Positions 1-10,187 of a DNA stretch of 64,000 nucleotides are shown here, piece after piece. Positions within the stretch are counted from its first letter, which is position 1, and every line of letters starts with the position of its first letter. Source of the stretch: Leptolyngbya sp. FACHB-8 (lineage in GTDB: Bacteria > Cyanobacteriota > Cyanobacteriia > Elainellales > Elainellaceae); contig NZ_JACJOO010000084.1 of the NCBI RefSeq assembly GCF_014695575.1, positions 186,001 to 250,000 on the forward strand. Reading direction: 5' to 3'. Made by a program: the position numbers and the translations under genes. The notes below the pieces were generated by a model that saw nothing but the letters and a program-made list of their open reading frames with translations, made no database searches and was not told where the DNA came from.

Positions 1-1
1 A

Positions 2-220
2 GCAATTCAGCAAGCGATGCAGTCTATTTTAGGAACCCGTACGACTATCATCATTGCCCATCGGCTGAGTACCATTCGCGATGCTGACAAGATCGTGGTG
101 CTGGATCAAGGTACCATTGCCGAGGTTGGCCGACACGATGAATTATTTAATAGGCAAGGTGTTTATCATCGGCTACACACATTGCAAGAAGCATCCATTG
201 ATGCCCCAGTAACGGCATGA
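2..220 (+). CDS. ABC transporter, C-terminal fragment of ATP-binding domain (partial)
   Basis: The frame is open from the first complete codon to the stop, so the gene begins outside the window. What remains is the end of an ABC nucleotide-binding domain. It has the H-loop histidine in AHRLSTI, then the strand and turn around KIVVLDQGTIAEVG, and a short helical tail. AHRLSTI followed by 'ADKIVVLDQG' is typical of exporter-type ABC half-transporters (MsbA/lipid or peptide exporters with a fused membrane domain), but the membrane part is not visible. Substrate cannot be told. The inference is an energy-coupling domain facing the cytoplasm. Confidence 0.8.
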   Translation, partial: AIQQAMQSILGTRTTIIIAHRLSTIRDADKIVVLDQGTIAEVGRHDELFNRQGVYHRLHTLQEASIDAPVTA

Positions 221-655
221 CAGTAGTCTGGATACTTCTTCTGAACGTGTTGATTTTGCCTACATAATGTGTACACAGAATCAAGACTCTTAGAAGGTTG
301 AACTCATGGCGCGGTAAGCTCCATTGTACCTGACAACTGAAGTTTTCCTCTCAAGCAATCTCAACATGGACTGTGCATAGGGTATCTCGCACAGTCCATA
401 TTTTCATATTTGAATTCTTTAAATCTGGTTGGCATTAAAAACAGCTTTCAATCAATAATCCAACCTCATCAATAGGAATTGAATTTAGTGGTCGTAGCTA
501 ATACTGTCAGTAGGTAGAAATACGATCGCTAATATTGAAATAAAAGTATTTCATTCGACAGTTCAGATATAAAACGTGCTTCTTTAAGCTACGTAAAGAT
601 TGAATCCTCTCGCATGCTAGTTCATGCGATTACTTGTTGAATTCAGGAATCCTCC
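221..655. other. Intergenic gap with one terminator-like hairpin
   Basis: This 435-bp stretch has no credible coding region. The only structure I see is the hairpin listed at 366-399. The remainder is AT-rich and probably carries the promoter of the helical carotenoid protein gene, but I see no clear -35/-10 pair. Confidence 0.5.
366..399 (+). terminator. Hairpin followed by T-rich tract
   Basis: An 11-bp perfect stem (ATGGACTGTGC / GCACAGTCCAT) with a 12-nt loop is followed by ATTTTC. It lies about 150 bp after the ABC fragment and is a plausible rho-independent terminator for it. Confidence 0.45.
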
Positions 656-1123
656 ATGACTTTTACAACAGATAATCCAACGATCAACCGCCCCCTCGAA
701 ATGTTTCAGAGTTTCGATGCCGATACCAAGCTGGCTCTGCTTTGGTATGGATGGTTGGATATCAAAAATGAATTGAATCCTGACCCCACTTATCAGACTG
801 AAACACTGACTCAAGCGCTGGTTGATCAAGTATTAGCCCTTCCTCGCGAGGAGCAGTTACAGGCTCAGCGAGATGTCGTGAATGGGGTTGATACTCCCAT
901 TAGCCGCAGCTATGGCACCTTCTTCAGCAGTGTCCGACTCGACTTTTGGTTGTTATTAGCTCGGGCCATCGAAGAGGGTACTGTAATTGGTGTTCCCGAG
1001 AACTATCAGTTACCTGAGAATACGCGCGAGTTTGCCGATCAAATCAAAAAATTGAGTCTGGAAGATCGCATTACATTTACCCGTAGTGCTGTTTCCCGCA
1101 TGGGCTACCACGTTCACGAATAA
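656..1123 (+). CDS. Helical carotenoid protein (stand-alone OCP N-terminal domain)
   Basis: The 155-residue protein matches the all-helical carotenoid-binding N-terminal domain of orange carotenoid protein along its whole length. Markers are LALLWYGWLDI near residue 25, the 'DTPISRSYG' stretch in mid-protein (OCP has DTPLCRTY), and the end 'SAVSRMGY' (OCP has NAVVDMGF). The C-terminal NTF2-like OCP domain is absent, so this is an HCP-type paralogue. Such proteins bind a keto-carotenoid at or near the thylakoid and, depending on clade, quench singlet oxygen or phycobilisomes. The start is backed by AGGA about 8 nt upstream of the ATG. It has its own transcription unit with a bidirectional hairpin after the stop. 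Which HCP clade it belongs to cannot be settled by eye. Confidence 0.88.
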   Translation: MTFTTDNPTINRPLEMFQSFDADTKLALLWYGWLDIKNELNPDPTYQTETLTQALVDQVLALPREEQLQAQRDVVNGVDTPISRSYGTFFSSVRLDFWLLLARAIEEGTVIGVPENYQLPENTREFADQIKKLSLEDRITFTRSAVSRMGYHVHE

Positions 1124-1177
1124 GCCATAAGCTGGGCAGTCTTTAGTGCCTCGCACTATCACTTTCCCGTTTCTTAT

Positions 1178-1209
1178 CCCTTACACTGTTCTCCGCAACA
1201 GTGTAAGGG
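1178..1209. terminator. Bidirectional terminator hairpin
   Basis: A 13-bp perfect stem (CCCTTACACTGTT / AACAGTGTAAGGG) with a 6-nt loop is followed by a TATTTTT run on the plus strand. It sits between the convergent carotenoid-protein and chromate-transporter genes and probably ends both transcripts. Confidence 0.7.
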
Positions 1210-1257
1210 TGTCTATTTTTCTGAAAGGTGAATCATCCAATCAACTCCTGTGTAGCG

Positions 1258-2460
1258 CTATAGAAGGTGAGCAGCTAGACCCATTAGCCCACCCGCTAAC
1301 ACCAGCCAGGCAGAATTAATTTTTAATCGAAAAACAGCGATCGCACTCAACACCGCCAGAGTAATCGTTAGCCAATCAACTAACGCTGCCGCTCCCAGAG
1401 TGTAGGTCACTCCAGCCATTAGCCCCAGAGAAGCAGCATTTATACCATCTAGAAAACCGCTCGTCCAGGAAGACTGGCGCAGTTTTGGCACCCAGGGATT
1501 AACAACCCATACGAATACAAAAGCAGGGAGAAAAATACCAAGGGTTCCAGCGATCGCACCTGCATTTCCCGCAATCAAATAACCAACAAAGGTAGCCGTC
1601 GTAAAGACAGGGCCAGGGGTAAATTGGCCGATCGCAACGGCATCTAAAAGCTGCTGAGAGGTCAGCCATTGGTTTTGCTCCACCAGCCCCCGTTGCAAAA
1701 ATGCCAGCAGCACATACCCGCTGCCATACAGGACGCATCCAATTTTTAGAAAAAACAGGAAAACACTGCCCCAACTAGCCGATGCCACCGTTGTGCTCCC
1801 GACCTGGGCTATCGTCCCCGTTAAAGGCAGCAGAAAAGCACCTGCAATGTTGCCACTGGTTCGGCGATTCTTAACGAGCATGACCACTGCACCCAGCAGC
1901 ACCAGCAGCACGATTTCGTTGAAGCCTGCAAAGTAGCCTACGATCGCGGCCCCCACCGCCACTGCAGTCGGCGTATCTTTGATAGACTTTTGCCCTAGCT
2001 TCCAGACGGCCTGCAGCACGATCGCGATAATTACAGGCTTGATGCCATAAAGCAACCAACCGACCTGAGGAACGGTTTGATAACGAACATAAATCGCGGC
2101 CAGTACCCAGACAATCGCCATGGCAGGCAGGATAAAGCAAGTACCCGCAACAACCAGACCACGCCATCCAGCCCGCTCATAGCCAATGTGAATTGCCAAT
2201 TCTGTCGAATTAGGGCCAGGAATCAAATTCGTGACGCCCAGCAGATCCAGCAGTTTTTCACGGCTCATCCAGTGACGACGATTCACCACTTCATCGTCCA
2301 TCATGGCAATGTGGGCGGCTGGGCCGCCAAAGGCGATTGCTCCCAACCGCAAAAATGTAGTCGCTAATTCTACCAACCGCTGTTTCTGCTGGTATGGGGG
2401 CAACTCTGCATAGGCGATCGCCTCCTGATTCTGCTGGTCATCTTCAGCTTTCGGCATCAC
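1258..2460 (-). CDS. chrA: Chromate transporter, ChrA (CHR) family
   Basis: The 400-residue membrane protein carries two tandem CHR domains. The first has the FGGPAAHIAMM motif near residue 45 and the LIPGPNSTE motif near residue 80. The second has the GQFTPGPVFTTATFVGY motif near residue 280. About ten hydrophobic helices are visible. The long two-domain form is the family's usual length. Family members export chromate from the cytoplasm, driven by the membrane potential, and many cyanobacterial homologues are linked to sulfate status or have unknown substrates. The gene stands alone, and the start codon is one of two adjacent ATGs. A palindrome-rich gap lies upstream. Confidence 0.9.
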   Translation of the reverse strand: MMPKAEDDQQNQEAIAYAELPPYQQKQRLVELATTFLRLGAIAFGGPAAHIAMMDDEVVNRRHWMSREKLLDLLGVTNLIPGPNSTELAIHIGYERAGWRGLVVAGTCFILPAMAIVWVLAAIYVRYQTVPQVGWLLYGIKPVIIAIVLQAVWKLGQKSIKDTPTAVAVGAAIVGYFAGFNEIVLLVLLGAVVMLVKNRRTSGNIAGAFLLPLTGTIAQVGSTTVASASWGSVFLFFLKIGCVLYGSGYVLLAFLQRGLVEQNQWLTSQQLLDAVAIGQFTPGPVFTTATFVGYLIAGNAGAIAGTLGIFLPAFVFVWVVNPWVPKLRQSSWTSGFLDGINAASLGLMAGVTYTLGAAALVDWLTITLAVLSAIAVFRLKINSAWLVLAGGLMGLAAHLL

Positions 2461-2564
2461 AACCGCACTCCTGACTTAGGGGTGTTACGCAAATCAATAT
2501 ATCGGATTTCGATAGTGAAATTGTATAAGGGAACTTTAAGGAGATTTCCAGTAATGAAATTACC

Positions 2565-2617
2565 CCCAGAATGTTGGTGCTTTGCCCGCTTCGCGGGCAA
2601 AGCACCAACATTCTGGG
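2565..2617. repeat. Perfect palindrome, 25-bp stem, GCTTCGC apex
   Basis: Left arm 2565-2589 and right arm 2593-2617 are perfectly complementary with a 3-nt TTC loop. Pairing continues outward as TTACC/GGTAA around a 2-nt bulge. The apex on the plus strand is GCTTCGC, so the other strand has GCGAAGC. It lies about 105 bp upstream of chrA, outside any gene. Confidence 0.85.
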
Positions 2618-2651
2618 TAAATTCTTATGCAGAAACCTCCTAAGGAGTTAG

Positions 2652-2674
2652 TGCCGTGTACTTTATACACGGCA
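2652..2674. repeat. Short hairpin in palindrome cluster
   Basis: A 9-bp stem (TGCCGTGTA / TACACGGCA) has a 5-nt loop. It sits between two longer palindromes and has no T-run, so a terminator role is doubtful. Confidence 0.55.
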
Positions 2675-2708
2675 TCATCCCAAAAAGTTAGTCATGTTCT
2701 AAACCCTT

Positions 2709-2752
2709 AATGGGGTGTAGAGGAAAGGGGCTCCTTTCCTCTACACCCCATT
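2709..2752. repeat. Perfect palindrome, 20-bp stem
   Basis: Arms 2709-2728 and 2733-2752 are perfectly complementary with a 4-nt loop GGCT. It is the third hairpin in the chrA-spoIID gap. Confidence 0.85.
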
Positions 2753-2785
2753 ACAAGTTTGAGACAGAACTGATTTATGCGTGTA

Positions 2786-2905
2786 CCTCAGCCTGGGAAA
2801 GCTGAAGTGCTCGTATTTGCGTGTGCTTCGCACGCAAATATGGATTGTTTTCGCGTACCGCACAACCCATGGCACTCAAAAATACTCTTAACCGAACTCA
2901 GGTTA
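2786..2905 (+). mobile_element. Degenerate family B palindromic element
   Basis: The left end ACCTCAGCCTGGGAAAGCTG and right end CTCTTAACCGAACTCAGGT align with the ends of the intact family B copies at 24108-24229 and 51938-52059, in the same order and at similar spacing. One inner arm is still a hairpin (2814-2840, apex GCTTCGC). The second arm has lost its pairing. No flanking direct repeat is visible, as expected of an old copy. Confidence 0.65.
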
Positions 2906-3161
2906 TCTAAAGCATCTAGAGAGTCAATAGTTTCAAGGAGATTGAGCAGAGTAGCGATGGTTAAGCAGTTGTTTTTTCACAGATATCACCCATAAGAAAG
3001 CAACTTTTTAAACATGGCTTTTCCGCATTAAGCGCAATTTGTGTTTCTCCCACTACAAATAGTTTCTCAATAGATCAGAGCGGGAACTCTGAACTCGTGA
3101 CCTATCTCTAAAGAAATACTTCTTTTGGAATAGGAAAGGTATCCCACCGTTCTGAGCTGTA

Positions 3162-4166
3162 TTGTTGATGACTTCTATTCAGAGAATCCTAAAAAATAAT
3201 CTGGGCCAACAACTGTGCGCATTTAGCCTGGGACTTGCCGGAGCGGTCGCCATGCAACCCATCTTTTCGGTGCAGGCAGACGCCCTCTCTTTTCCACTGC
3301 AAGCTACTTCATCCGTTACTGTTGGCAATTCCACAGGTGATTTGCACGCTAGCGATTCCAAAACTCAACAATTACCGGGGCGTTTGTCGCAAGCCAAGAG
3401 CGATAAGAAAACGGCTTCCACCCGACATTCCGCTAACCCGCAGCCGGCTCCAGCGATGCAAATTCGTGTCCGCATCGCTCATCATCCCAGTCAGTTCGAA
3501 ATTGCGACCTCAACTGCGGCAACGGTCAGCACCTTCAACGGCTCCCAGGAAGGGACAATGCAGCCCATGTCGCGTTATGTAGCCCAGGTGAATACACAAG
3601 GCATTCAACTGGGCCCCATGCAGCTTCAAAATGGGGTCATGATTGACCCGGGCGCGGATGGGTTCGTTTTTGTTAACGGACTCTGGTATCGAGGCCGCTT
3701 GAGCCTGGTATATGCCGACGGTGAACTCTTAGCCGTTAATCTGATTGACCTGGAACAATACCTGTACAGCGTTGTTGGCTCAGAGATGCCTGCCAGTTGG
3801 CACCCCGATGCTCTACGGGCTCAGGCGATCGCCGCCCGTTCTTACGCCCTGATTCACATCTCCCGCCCCGCCAGTACCTGGTTTGACCTGGGTAATAATG
3901 AGCGCTGGCAAGCATACAACGGCGTTGAATCCGAAGCAAACAGCACCTACGCAGCGGTCTCAGACACCTCAGCCCAGGTGCTAACCTATGATGGGCAGAT
4001 TTTAGAAGCACTGTATGCATCCACCCAGGCGATCACAGACGAAGCCCACGACGGTTTCGGCATGAGTCAGTACGGTGCAGAAGAGCTCGCCCGCCAGGGG
4101 CACAATTATCAGCAAATTCTGGCGAACTACTATCCGGGAGCCATGCTGGCTCGGTTACGAAGCTAA
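3162..4166 (+). CDS. SpoIID/LytB domain protein (amidase enhancer-like), exported
   Basis: The N-terminus has a positively charged start followed by a hydrophobic stretch (LGLAGAVAMQPIFSVQA), a likely signal peptide ending near residue 40. A low-complexity linker leads to a SpoIID-type core around residues 190-325. The hallmark is SVVGSEMPASWHPDALRAQA then IAARSYAL, and the end has GFGMSQYGAEELARQGHNY. SpoIID acts as a peptidoglycan lytic transglycosylase in Bacillus, and LytB stimulates an amidase. A cell-wall role outside the membrane is inferred here. The segment between 'EALYAST' and 'GFGMSQYG' is only about 10 residues, so this is a compact form of the family. ATG at 3162 was taken; the ATG at 3168 is an alternative. 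Confidence 0.82.
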   Translation: MLMTSIQRILKNNLGQQLCAFSLGLAGAVAMQPIFSVQADALSFPLQATSSVTVGNSTGDLHASDSKTQQLPGRLSQAKSDKKTASTRHSANPQPAPAMQIRVRIAHHPSQFEIATSTAATVSTFNGSQEGTMQPMSRYVAQVNTQGIQLGPMQLQNGVMIDPGADGFVFVNGLWYRGRLSLVYADGELLAVNLIDLEQYLYSVVGSEMPASWHPDALRAQAIAARSYALIHISRPASTWFDLGNNERWQAYNGVESEANSTYAAVSDTSAQVLTYDGQILEALYASTQAITDEAHDGFGMSQYGAEELARQGHNYQQILANYYPGAMLARLRS

Positions 4167-4402
4167 ACGCCATGTGGTGAGAGGATGGGGCGATCGTCTG
4201 TAGGGGCAGGTTTTGCCGCTATCCTAACCACACAACCGCGAATAGTACTCAAACCCGCCCTTGCAAACGTTGACGGATGCTGGCGATCGCTAGAGCGGGT
4301 TTTGTCGTTATGCTTGTGTCTGAGTAACGCGTCTTTGCTAAACCCGCCCTTTCCACACAATCACCCTTTCGGCGATCGCCCCATCGTAAGGGTGGAGTTC
4401 AT
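4167..4402. other. HIP1-rich spacer with repeated AACCCGCC motif
   Basis: This gap contains several GCGATCGC-type sites and two copies of AAACCCGCCCTT, the first able to pair with GCGGGTTT 40 bp away. It is a weak terminator candidate for the convergent SpoIID and PadR genes. Nothing else is recognisable. Confidence 0.35.
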
Positions 4403-4708
4403 TTACGAGTCCTCGAATAGTTCACCAAATAATTCGCGAACTTTTTCTTTGGCATCCTCCAGGGTAGCTTTGCCCAGATCGGTAGCACGGTAGAGCCGGC
4501 GGTTTTGGCGACCCAGGCGCTCTTCCGTTGAGGAGAGATAGCCCTTACGTTCCATGTCATGCAGCATGGGGTAAAGGGTTCCGGCGCTAATTTTGTAGCC
4601 ATGACGGGCCAGTTCTTCCATGATGCCAAGCCCAAAAATGGGTTCCTGTACGGCATGGTGTAGCACATGCAGACGGATCAAACTGGAATAGAACTCGCGG
4701 CCATCCAT
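4403..4708 (-). CDS. PadR family transcriptional regulator
   Basis: The 101-residue protein has the PadR winged helix. The recognition region is 'ISAGTLYPMLHDMERKGYL' near residues 40-58, followed by the wing 'NRRLYRATDLGKATLE'. It is the short subfamily, with only one C-terminal dimerisation helix (EDAKEKVRELFGELF). PadR proteins are usually autoregulated repressors released by small phenolics or antibiotics. No obvious target gene adjoins it: the flanking genes are the SpoIID protein (convergent) and, 83 bp upstream and on the same strand, the end of the large sensor-ATPase gene. Confidence 0.88.
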   Translation of the reverse strand: MDGREFYSSLIRLHVLHHAVQEPIFGLGIMEELARHGYKISAGTLYPMLHDMERKGYLSSTEERLGRQNRRLYRATDLGKATLEDAKEKVRELFGELFEDS

Positions 4709-4791
4709 TGAGCAAGGGGTTTCACAACGGTATCTCTAACGTTGCTGCATTTTAATGAATTTTGAGCATGGAGAAGTTACCATACTTAAAA

Positions 4792-7700
4792 TTATCTCTG
4801 GCCGTTGAGGGTCATCTGTGTACGTTGAATCCAGGTGTCATTAAAAATTTTCTCGTAAATACGGTTATGCACTCGAAGGCGATCGCCCTCCTCAATCACT
4901 AACCCAGACAGCAACAACTCTGCCTGGTCGGGGCTATCCGCCACCACAATTTCTTCCTGTTGCCACACCCGATGATAGAGGTCGAGCAATCGAGTCGCTT
5001 GCTGCTCATCCTGGCAAAGGCGATCGCGAATGGTTCGCAAATGTTCTGGTTCGTCGTTAAACTCCCAATTCTCCAGAATTTGCGTGTGCACCAGGTCGGT
5101 AATCCATGCCTCCTCCTGTTGAAAGGGGATGCTTTCGGAACGGTTGCGAATGAGTTTGCACACCTTTTGAGTCAAGAATGGTTGTCCATTTGTCCAGGCC
5201 AGCACCTCCCGCAGCACCGCCTGGGGATTACCGACTTGCTCCGCTAGACCATAAAGTAGGGGCTGGGCTTCGTGGAGTTGGAAATCGCGAAGTTGGATAG
5301 CCTGACCAATGTTAAATGGCGTGCGTTTTTTGTCCTGAATTAGTTGAGAAGGAGTCGCAACACCAAACAGGGCAAACGTCAGACGTTGATAATCAGGATT
5401 ATCGGCCCGTTTGTTGTAGCAGGCCCGTAGCAGGACAAAGAAGTCGTCAATTTCAAAATCCAGGTTGATAACACTGTCGATTTCGTCAATGAAAACAATA
5501 ATCCGCTCGGGGATCTCCTTCAACAACACGTCCTGGAAAAATTCGCTGAGCCGCTGAACGGGGGAGAGAAGTTGGCGATCGCGCCACCACGTCCGAATGT
5601 CGACCCGATCGACGAGATTAAAGCTGCTGGCAAGCGTGTAGAGAAACCCGGCATACCACTGATCAGGGGTGAGGCGACGGCTACCAATTTCAGAAATATC
5701 GATGGCAGCACAGGCCAACCCTTCAGCCTGAAGCCGCCGCATAATTTGCACGCGCAAACTGGATTTACCCATCTGCCGGGAGTTGAAAATGTAGCAGAAC
5801 TCGCCCCGTTTAAGGCTGGCGTAGAGATGGCGATCGGCTTGCCGCACCACATAGGTCGGCGCATCTAACGGCAAACTCCCCCCAACCTGGTAGTCATAAG
5901 ATTCGGCAGACTCCTCGGTGCGCAACAGGGCATTTTCAATCATCAATTCTGCCTGGGTTGCCTTCAGAATTTGCAGCGTGTCTGAAAGCTCCTGGGTGCG
6001 TTCTTTTACCTTTTCCTCCAGAATTTCCTTCTGGCGTTTCTGGTCGGTGATGTCCTCAATAATGCCTTCGTAGTAGAGCAGATTACCGGCCTCATCCGTT
6101 ACGGCGCGGGTGTTTTCCTCCACCCAGATGATGCTGCCATCTCTGCGGTAACTCTGGTAAATCAAGTTTTTCACTTCGCCATCTTCGTCCATACGACGAC
6201 GGAATTCGAGGCGATCGCTCGGGTCCACATACACTTGATGGGCCAGGTCTTGAATGTTGGCCACCATCTCTTGTGGAGATTCATAACCATAAATTCGCGC
6301 CATTGCCGGGTTAATGCGAATCAGCGTGCCTGCCGGGGTGGATTGGAAAATACCCTCCAGAGCGTTTTCAAAAATGCCCCGGTAATTCTCTTCGGCAATG
6401 CGCAGGGCAGCCTCTGCCCGCTTCTGCTCGGTGATGTTCCGAATGATCATCAACACCTCATCGGGGCCAGTCACAACCATGCGAACTTCTTCGTGGTGCA
6501 TCTGCCCATCAATGTTGAGTTGTTGCTCATACACCTGCATTACTCCCGTTTGCAGAGTCTTCTGGATATACTGCATTCGCCGTTGGGCTTCCAGGGGAGG
6601 CAGCGAATCGTAGACATTGGTGCCTACCAAAAAATCATCTCCATCGTAGAGCGCAACACGGCTACGGCCTTGAATTTCGCGGTAAGTACCATTCGGGCTC
6701 ACCCGGATGAGTAAGTCAGGAATCGCCGCAATCAGGGCACGATTATTGGCCTCACTCTGCCGCAGGGCTTCCTCTGCCTGGCGCCGCTGGGTCATGTCGC
6801 GCACCATCACCAGCACTTCGTCCTTATTCAGGGGAACCAATCGGGCCTCTTCGTAATGCACTTCCCCCTCAATTTCCAGCTCATATTCGTAAACGGTCAG
6901 TTCCCCAGTTTCCAGGGTTCGCTGCACGTAATGCATCCGCTCCGCAGCTTTATCGAGCGGCATGGAGTCACTGATGTGGGTACCCGCTTGCATAATGGTC
7001 TGGTTCAGCACTTTCATGGCCTTAGTGGCATTGAAGCTGAGGTAAGTGCCGTCCCGCCGTAACCGCATCAGTAGATCCGGAATCGCACTCACAATGGCCT
7101 GGTTGGCAACTTCTGCCTTCCGCAAAGCCGATTGGGTTTTGCGCCATTCTGTAATATCGATCCCCACAACAACGGTGGCACGGCTCTGCTGATACTTCTG
7201 CGCCGCCATCAAGTAGCTGCGTTCTTGCCCATTTACCTGAATGGAAACCTCCTGAGATGTGGAGGTCATAGAACTGGCTAAGAACGACACCATGAAACTT
7301 ACAAAGTCAGGGCTATTTCCAACCACCCCGACAGCACGACCCACAACAGACTCAGGGGCAATGCGCATATTCTGAGCCAGATAGGAATTGATCCCCAAAT
7401 AGGTGCCATTAGCGGCAATCCAGGAAATGGGACCAGGGACGGCATCCAGCACCGCAGCGAGTTGTTCATTTGCCTTCGCTAGATCGTCTTTGGTCGCTTG
7501 CAGGTCGGCGTTACGCGCTTCTAGAGCTGCGATCGAGTCTTGCAACTGACGAGCCATCTGGTTGAACGATTGGGCCAGCTCACCCACCTCATCCGGACGA
7601 TTTACATCTACAGGTTCCTGCCAGTACCCCTGGGCTAGTTCCCGAGCCGCCTGGTTGAGTCGCAGAATGGGTCGAGTAATCCAACGAACGGTGAGAACGC

Positions 7701-8820
7701 CCACTCCAACAGCAACCGCTAAAGATAACAGAGACAGGAACAGAGTTTGTTCGGTGCTGGCCTGAATCTGGCCCATAAAGTCGGCTTCGGGCACAACGAC
7801 CACAATTAACCAATCAATTCCCCGCCCATCCCGGAAGGGGAGCACCTGGACGAGTTGGCGATCGCCCTCCCCATCTTTATAGGCCAACTGTTGCTCGCGT
7901 TGAATGCTGCGAAAGTTGCCGAAGTATTTCTGTAAAAAGACGGCAGTACCTTGAACCAGCGGAGCCTCACTCTCAATGGCTTTACGATAGTTAATTCGCT
8001 CTCCACTCCCCGAAACAACGGTCTCCCCCGTTGACGTAGCGACCAACGTACCTTCGCGGTCCATAATAAAGGTTTGGCCGTGCGTACCTACATTCAGAGT
8101 GCGCAGAAAGGTACTCATCTCAGCAGGCAGAATAAAATCGGTGCCACAGACCCCCAGCAGTTTCCCGTTACTCAGGTTATAAACAGGTTTGCTCGCCGTA
8201 ATGGTTGGCAGGTCGGTATCAAAATCCAGGTAAATCTCGCTCCAGGCAGGCCCCATGCGGGCTTTCGCTGCTCTATACCAGGGGCGTACGCGAGCGTCAT
8301 ACTTGTTTTTGCCCACGTTGAACCGGGGACCGGGACGTCCGGCTTCATCAATGGTGAAGTAGTTGGCGACCCAGTTCGATGCTCTGTTGTAAACCACCAG
8401 TTGCAGGGCGTGATCGCCCTCCCGTGGCCCCACTCCCAATAGGGAGCCATCCTGCTCACTCCCACAATAGATCAGGTTGGTGTTGGGATAAATTTTGGCC
8501 TGCTCCCAGAGCTGACCAAATCCTTGAGCATTGACAATATCAATATCCCCACTCAATACACCATTGGCGTTGATACGATTAATCGCATGGGGAATTTCAA
8601 CGTAGGTTTCCAGTTGCTGCCGAATGCGAGCAGTAACCTCATTGCGCAATTGCGAAGACAAATCCCTGACAGCCGCCTGACCATTACGAAAGGCCAGGTA
8701 ACTGATTAACCCTACCACCCCTGCCAGTTGCAGCACGAAGGGAATGATCAACACCTGTCGCAGGGACGTGCGGTGGAGGCGATCGCGCAACGGCTTATTT
8801 AGGGCTGAGGGCAGCTTCAT
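4792..8820 (-). CDS. Membrane multi-PAS sensor with C-terminal AAA-like ATPase domain
   Basis: This 1342-residue protein starts at MKLPSALNK. The ATG overlaps the stop of the upstream gene as ATGA, which favours this start over one 17 codons earlier. Order of parts: transmembrane helix (about residues 22-43), a large extracytoplasmic dCache-like sensor, a second helix ([15 protein letters not shown]), a HAMP segment, a coiled coil, four PAS/PAC repeats, another coiled coil, and an AAA-like domain (PF14516 type) in the last 370 residues. Walker A is NSRQMGKSS and Walker B is IIVFIDEID. There is no histidine kinase, cyclase or GGDEF domain, so output must come from the ATPase. It is coupled to a second AAA-like protein upstream, suggesting a joint complex. 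The ligand is unknown. Confidence 0.85.
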   Translation of the reverse strand: MKLPSALNKPLRDRLHRTSLRQVLIIPFVLQLAGVVGLISYLAFRNGQAAVRDLSSQLRNEVTARIRQQLETYVEIPHAINRINANGVLSGDIDIVNAQGFGQLWEQAKIYPNTNLIYCGSEQDGSLLGVGPREGDHALQLVVYNRASNWVANYFTIDEAGRPGPRFNVGKNKYDARVRPWYRAAKARMGPAWSEIYLDFDTDLPTITASKPVYNLSNGKLLGVCGTDFILPAEMSTFLRTLNVGTHGQTFIMDREGTLVATSTGETVVSGSGERINYRKAIESEAPLVQGTAVFLQKYFGNFRSIQREQQLAYKDGEGDRQLVQVLPFRDGRGIDWLIVVVVPEADFMGQIQASTEQTLFLSLLSLAVAVGVGVLTVRWITRPILRLNQAARELAQGYWQEPVDVNRPDEVGELAQSFNQMARQLQDSIAALEARNADLQATKDDLAKANEQLAAVLDAVPGPISWIAANGTYLGINSYLAQNMRIAPESVVGRAVGVVGNSPDFVSFMVSFLASSMTSTSQEVSIQVNGQERSYLMAAQKYQQSRATVVVGIDITEWRKTQSALRKAEVANQAIVSAIPDLLMRLRRDGTYLSFNATKAMKVLNQTIMQAGTHISDSMPLDKAAERMHYVQRTLETGELTVYEYELEIEGEVHYEEARLVPLNKDEVLVMVRDMTQRRQAEEALRQSEANNRALIAAIPDLLIRVSPNGTYREIQGRSRVALYDGDDFLVGTNVYDSLPPLEAQRRMQYIQKTLQTGVMQVYEQQLNIDGQMHHEEVRMVVTGPDEVLMIIRNITEQKRAEAALRIAEENYRGIFENALEGIFQSTPAGTLIRINPAMARIYGYESPQEMVANIQDLAHQVYVDPSDRLEFRRRMDEDGEVKNLIYQSYRRDGSIIWVEENTRAVTDEAGNLLYYEGIIEDITDQKRQKEILEEKVKERTQELSDTLQILKATQAELMIENALLRTEESAESYDYQVGGSLPLDAPTYVVRQADRHLYASLKRGEFCYIFNSRQMGKSSLRVQIMRRLQAEGLACAAIDISEIGSRRLTPDQWYAGFLYTLASSFNLVDRVDIRTWWRDRQLLSPVQRLSEFFQDVLLKEIPERIIVFIDEIDSVINLDFEIDDFFVLLRACYNKRADNPDYQRLTFALFGVATPSQLIQDKKRTPFNIGQAIQLRDFQLHEAQPLLYGLAEQVGNPQAVLREVLAWTNGQPFLTQKVCKLIRNRSESIPFQQEEAWITDLVHTQILENWEFNDEPEHLRTIRDRLCQDEQQATRLLDLYHRVWQQEEIVVADSPDQAELLLSGLVIEEGDRLRVHNRIYEKIFNDTWIQRTQMTLNGQR

Positions 8821-10187
8821 AGGGTGGATCCTTGGAGGCGATCGCGGAAGTACTGAGCGTACAAATTGCAACTGCTACGAGCTAAATTCCCCTGCATCTG
8901 CACCAGACCCAAGCTCTGAAGTTTGAATCCCTGCACTAACTCTATGGGGATCGGCTCAGAGGCCGTGACCACTTTAGAAAATACCGCCGCCAGATCTGGG
9001 TTCTGCTGTAGTGCCCAATGCTGACGTTGCAGGTGTTCGCTGTAAATGCCAACCGGGATCGTTTTCGGATCGAGAAGCTCTGCCAACGTCACATCCTGAT
9101 GCCAGATGTGATAGAGCGCCGTCTGTATCAGATAGGGTGATCCCCCCACCAGGTTCATTAATTGCTGTGTTTGCTCCAGGGGCCAATCGAGGCCGTGGCG
9201 CTGCACCAGATCTTGAATTTGCTCCAGAGTAAACGCCTTCAGTTCAACAGGCAAGCCCACGTTAAAGGGAGACTGGTTCACATTGAGAGGAATGTAAACC
9301 TCTGTAGAATGGGCCACAATCATCCGTAACTGTTTCCAGATGTCACGGTTTTTGGCCTCTTCATGCCAGGTGCGCAGTAACCCAAAAAATTCATCCGCTA
9401 GATCTGGATAGTCAAATAGGCGATCGACATCATCCAGAGCCAGCACCAGAGGCTTCTCTGCACCGGGCAGAAGATACTGTTCAAAGTAAATTTTGCAACT
9501 GATTTTGCTACCAAACAGATCATCCCAGTAATCATCAATGCGTCGAGGCAGTTGTAACCCGAGGCCTACATTGGCGCAGAACCATTGTAGAAATTGATCC
9601 AGGTTTTGAAAGATGGCTTTGTCTGCAAGTTGGAAACTCAGAGATACGGTCTGACAACCCCGCTGCGATACCTGGGCCAGAATGCGGCTCATGAGCGAGG
9701 TTTTGCCCATCCGTCGGGGGGCCTTAATACGAATCAACCCACCGGGTTGTAGCACCACTTTGTAGCATTCTGTTTCTGTCGTGGCCCGCTGGATGTAGAA
9801 GCTTGAATCGAGAGGTACCTGCCCTCCCGGCAACTCTGGAGCATCATCGGGCTCACCCCCATCATTCATCTCTTCGACAGAAACTTGAGGCAGAGTGAAG
9901 TCAACGGGTTCCAGGGTTAAGTTAAACGCCCGAAACAAAATCTTTAAGGTCTGCTTATCGACACCCGATTCACAGGCCATGACCTTCATTAAGGTGTCTA
10001 CTGCGAGTCCTGTCCGTTCACTCAATGCCTCCAGGGTGTAACGATTGCCAAAGTTATCAGCAAATTCGGCATCGGTTTTAGCCTGCTGCACTTTTTGAAA
10101 CCCCTGTGGGGTCAGAACCACCCCACGCCGCCGCCGTCGTTTTGGGGCCTGGGTCGAGGTCGTAAACTGATTAGACGAAAAAGACAT
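8817..10187 (-). CDS. HTH-like domain plus AAA-like ATPase
   Basis: The 456-residue protein begins with a basic patch ([14 protein letters not shown]). An HTH-like module follows at about residues 30-95 ('[20 protein letters not shown]' and the '[13 protein letters not shown]' stretch). An AAA-like domain (PF14516 type) has Walker [10 protein letters not shown] and Walker [11 protein letters not shown] recall this kind of N-terminal module in cyanobacterial VWA-MoxR-associated conflict or signalling proteins, but no VWA or MoxR gene is adjacent. The stop overlaps the start of the PAS-AAA sensor by 4 bp (ATGA), so the two are translationally coupled and share the ATPase family. A role as adaptor or effector of that sensor is inference. 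Confidence 0.8.
   Translation of the reverse strand: MSFSSNQFTTSTQAPKRRRRRGVVLTPQGFQKVQQAKTDAEFADNFGNRYTLEALSERTGLAVDTLMKVMACESGVDKQTLKILFRAFNLTLEPVDFTLPQVSVEEMNDGGEPDDAPELPGGQVPLDSSFYIQRATTETECYKVVLQPGGLIRIKAPRRMGKTSLMSRILAQVSQRGCQTVSLSFQLADKAIFQNLDQFLQWFCANVGLGLQLPRRIDDYWDDLFGSKISCKIYFEQYLLPGAEKPLVLALDDVDRLFDYPDLADEFFGLLRTWHEEAKNRDIWKQLRMIVAHSTEVYIPLNVNQSPFNVGLPVELKAFTLEQIQDLVQRHGLDWPLEQTQQLMNLVGGSPYLIQTALYHIWHQDVTLAELLDPKTIPVGIYSEHLQRQHWALQQNPDLAAVFSKVVTASEPIPIELVQGFKLQSLGLVQMQGNLARSSCNLYAQYFRDRLQGSTL

Noticed and set aside
2565-2905. CRISPR-like array
   Set aside because: The repeats are inverted, of unequal size and without constant spacing or direct repeats; no cas genes are present.
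2777-2995. Short open frame over the degenerate family B element
   Set aside because: It follows palindrome sequence, has no ribosome-binding site and no recognisable protein.
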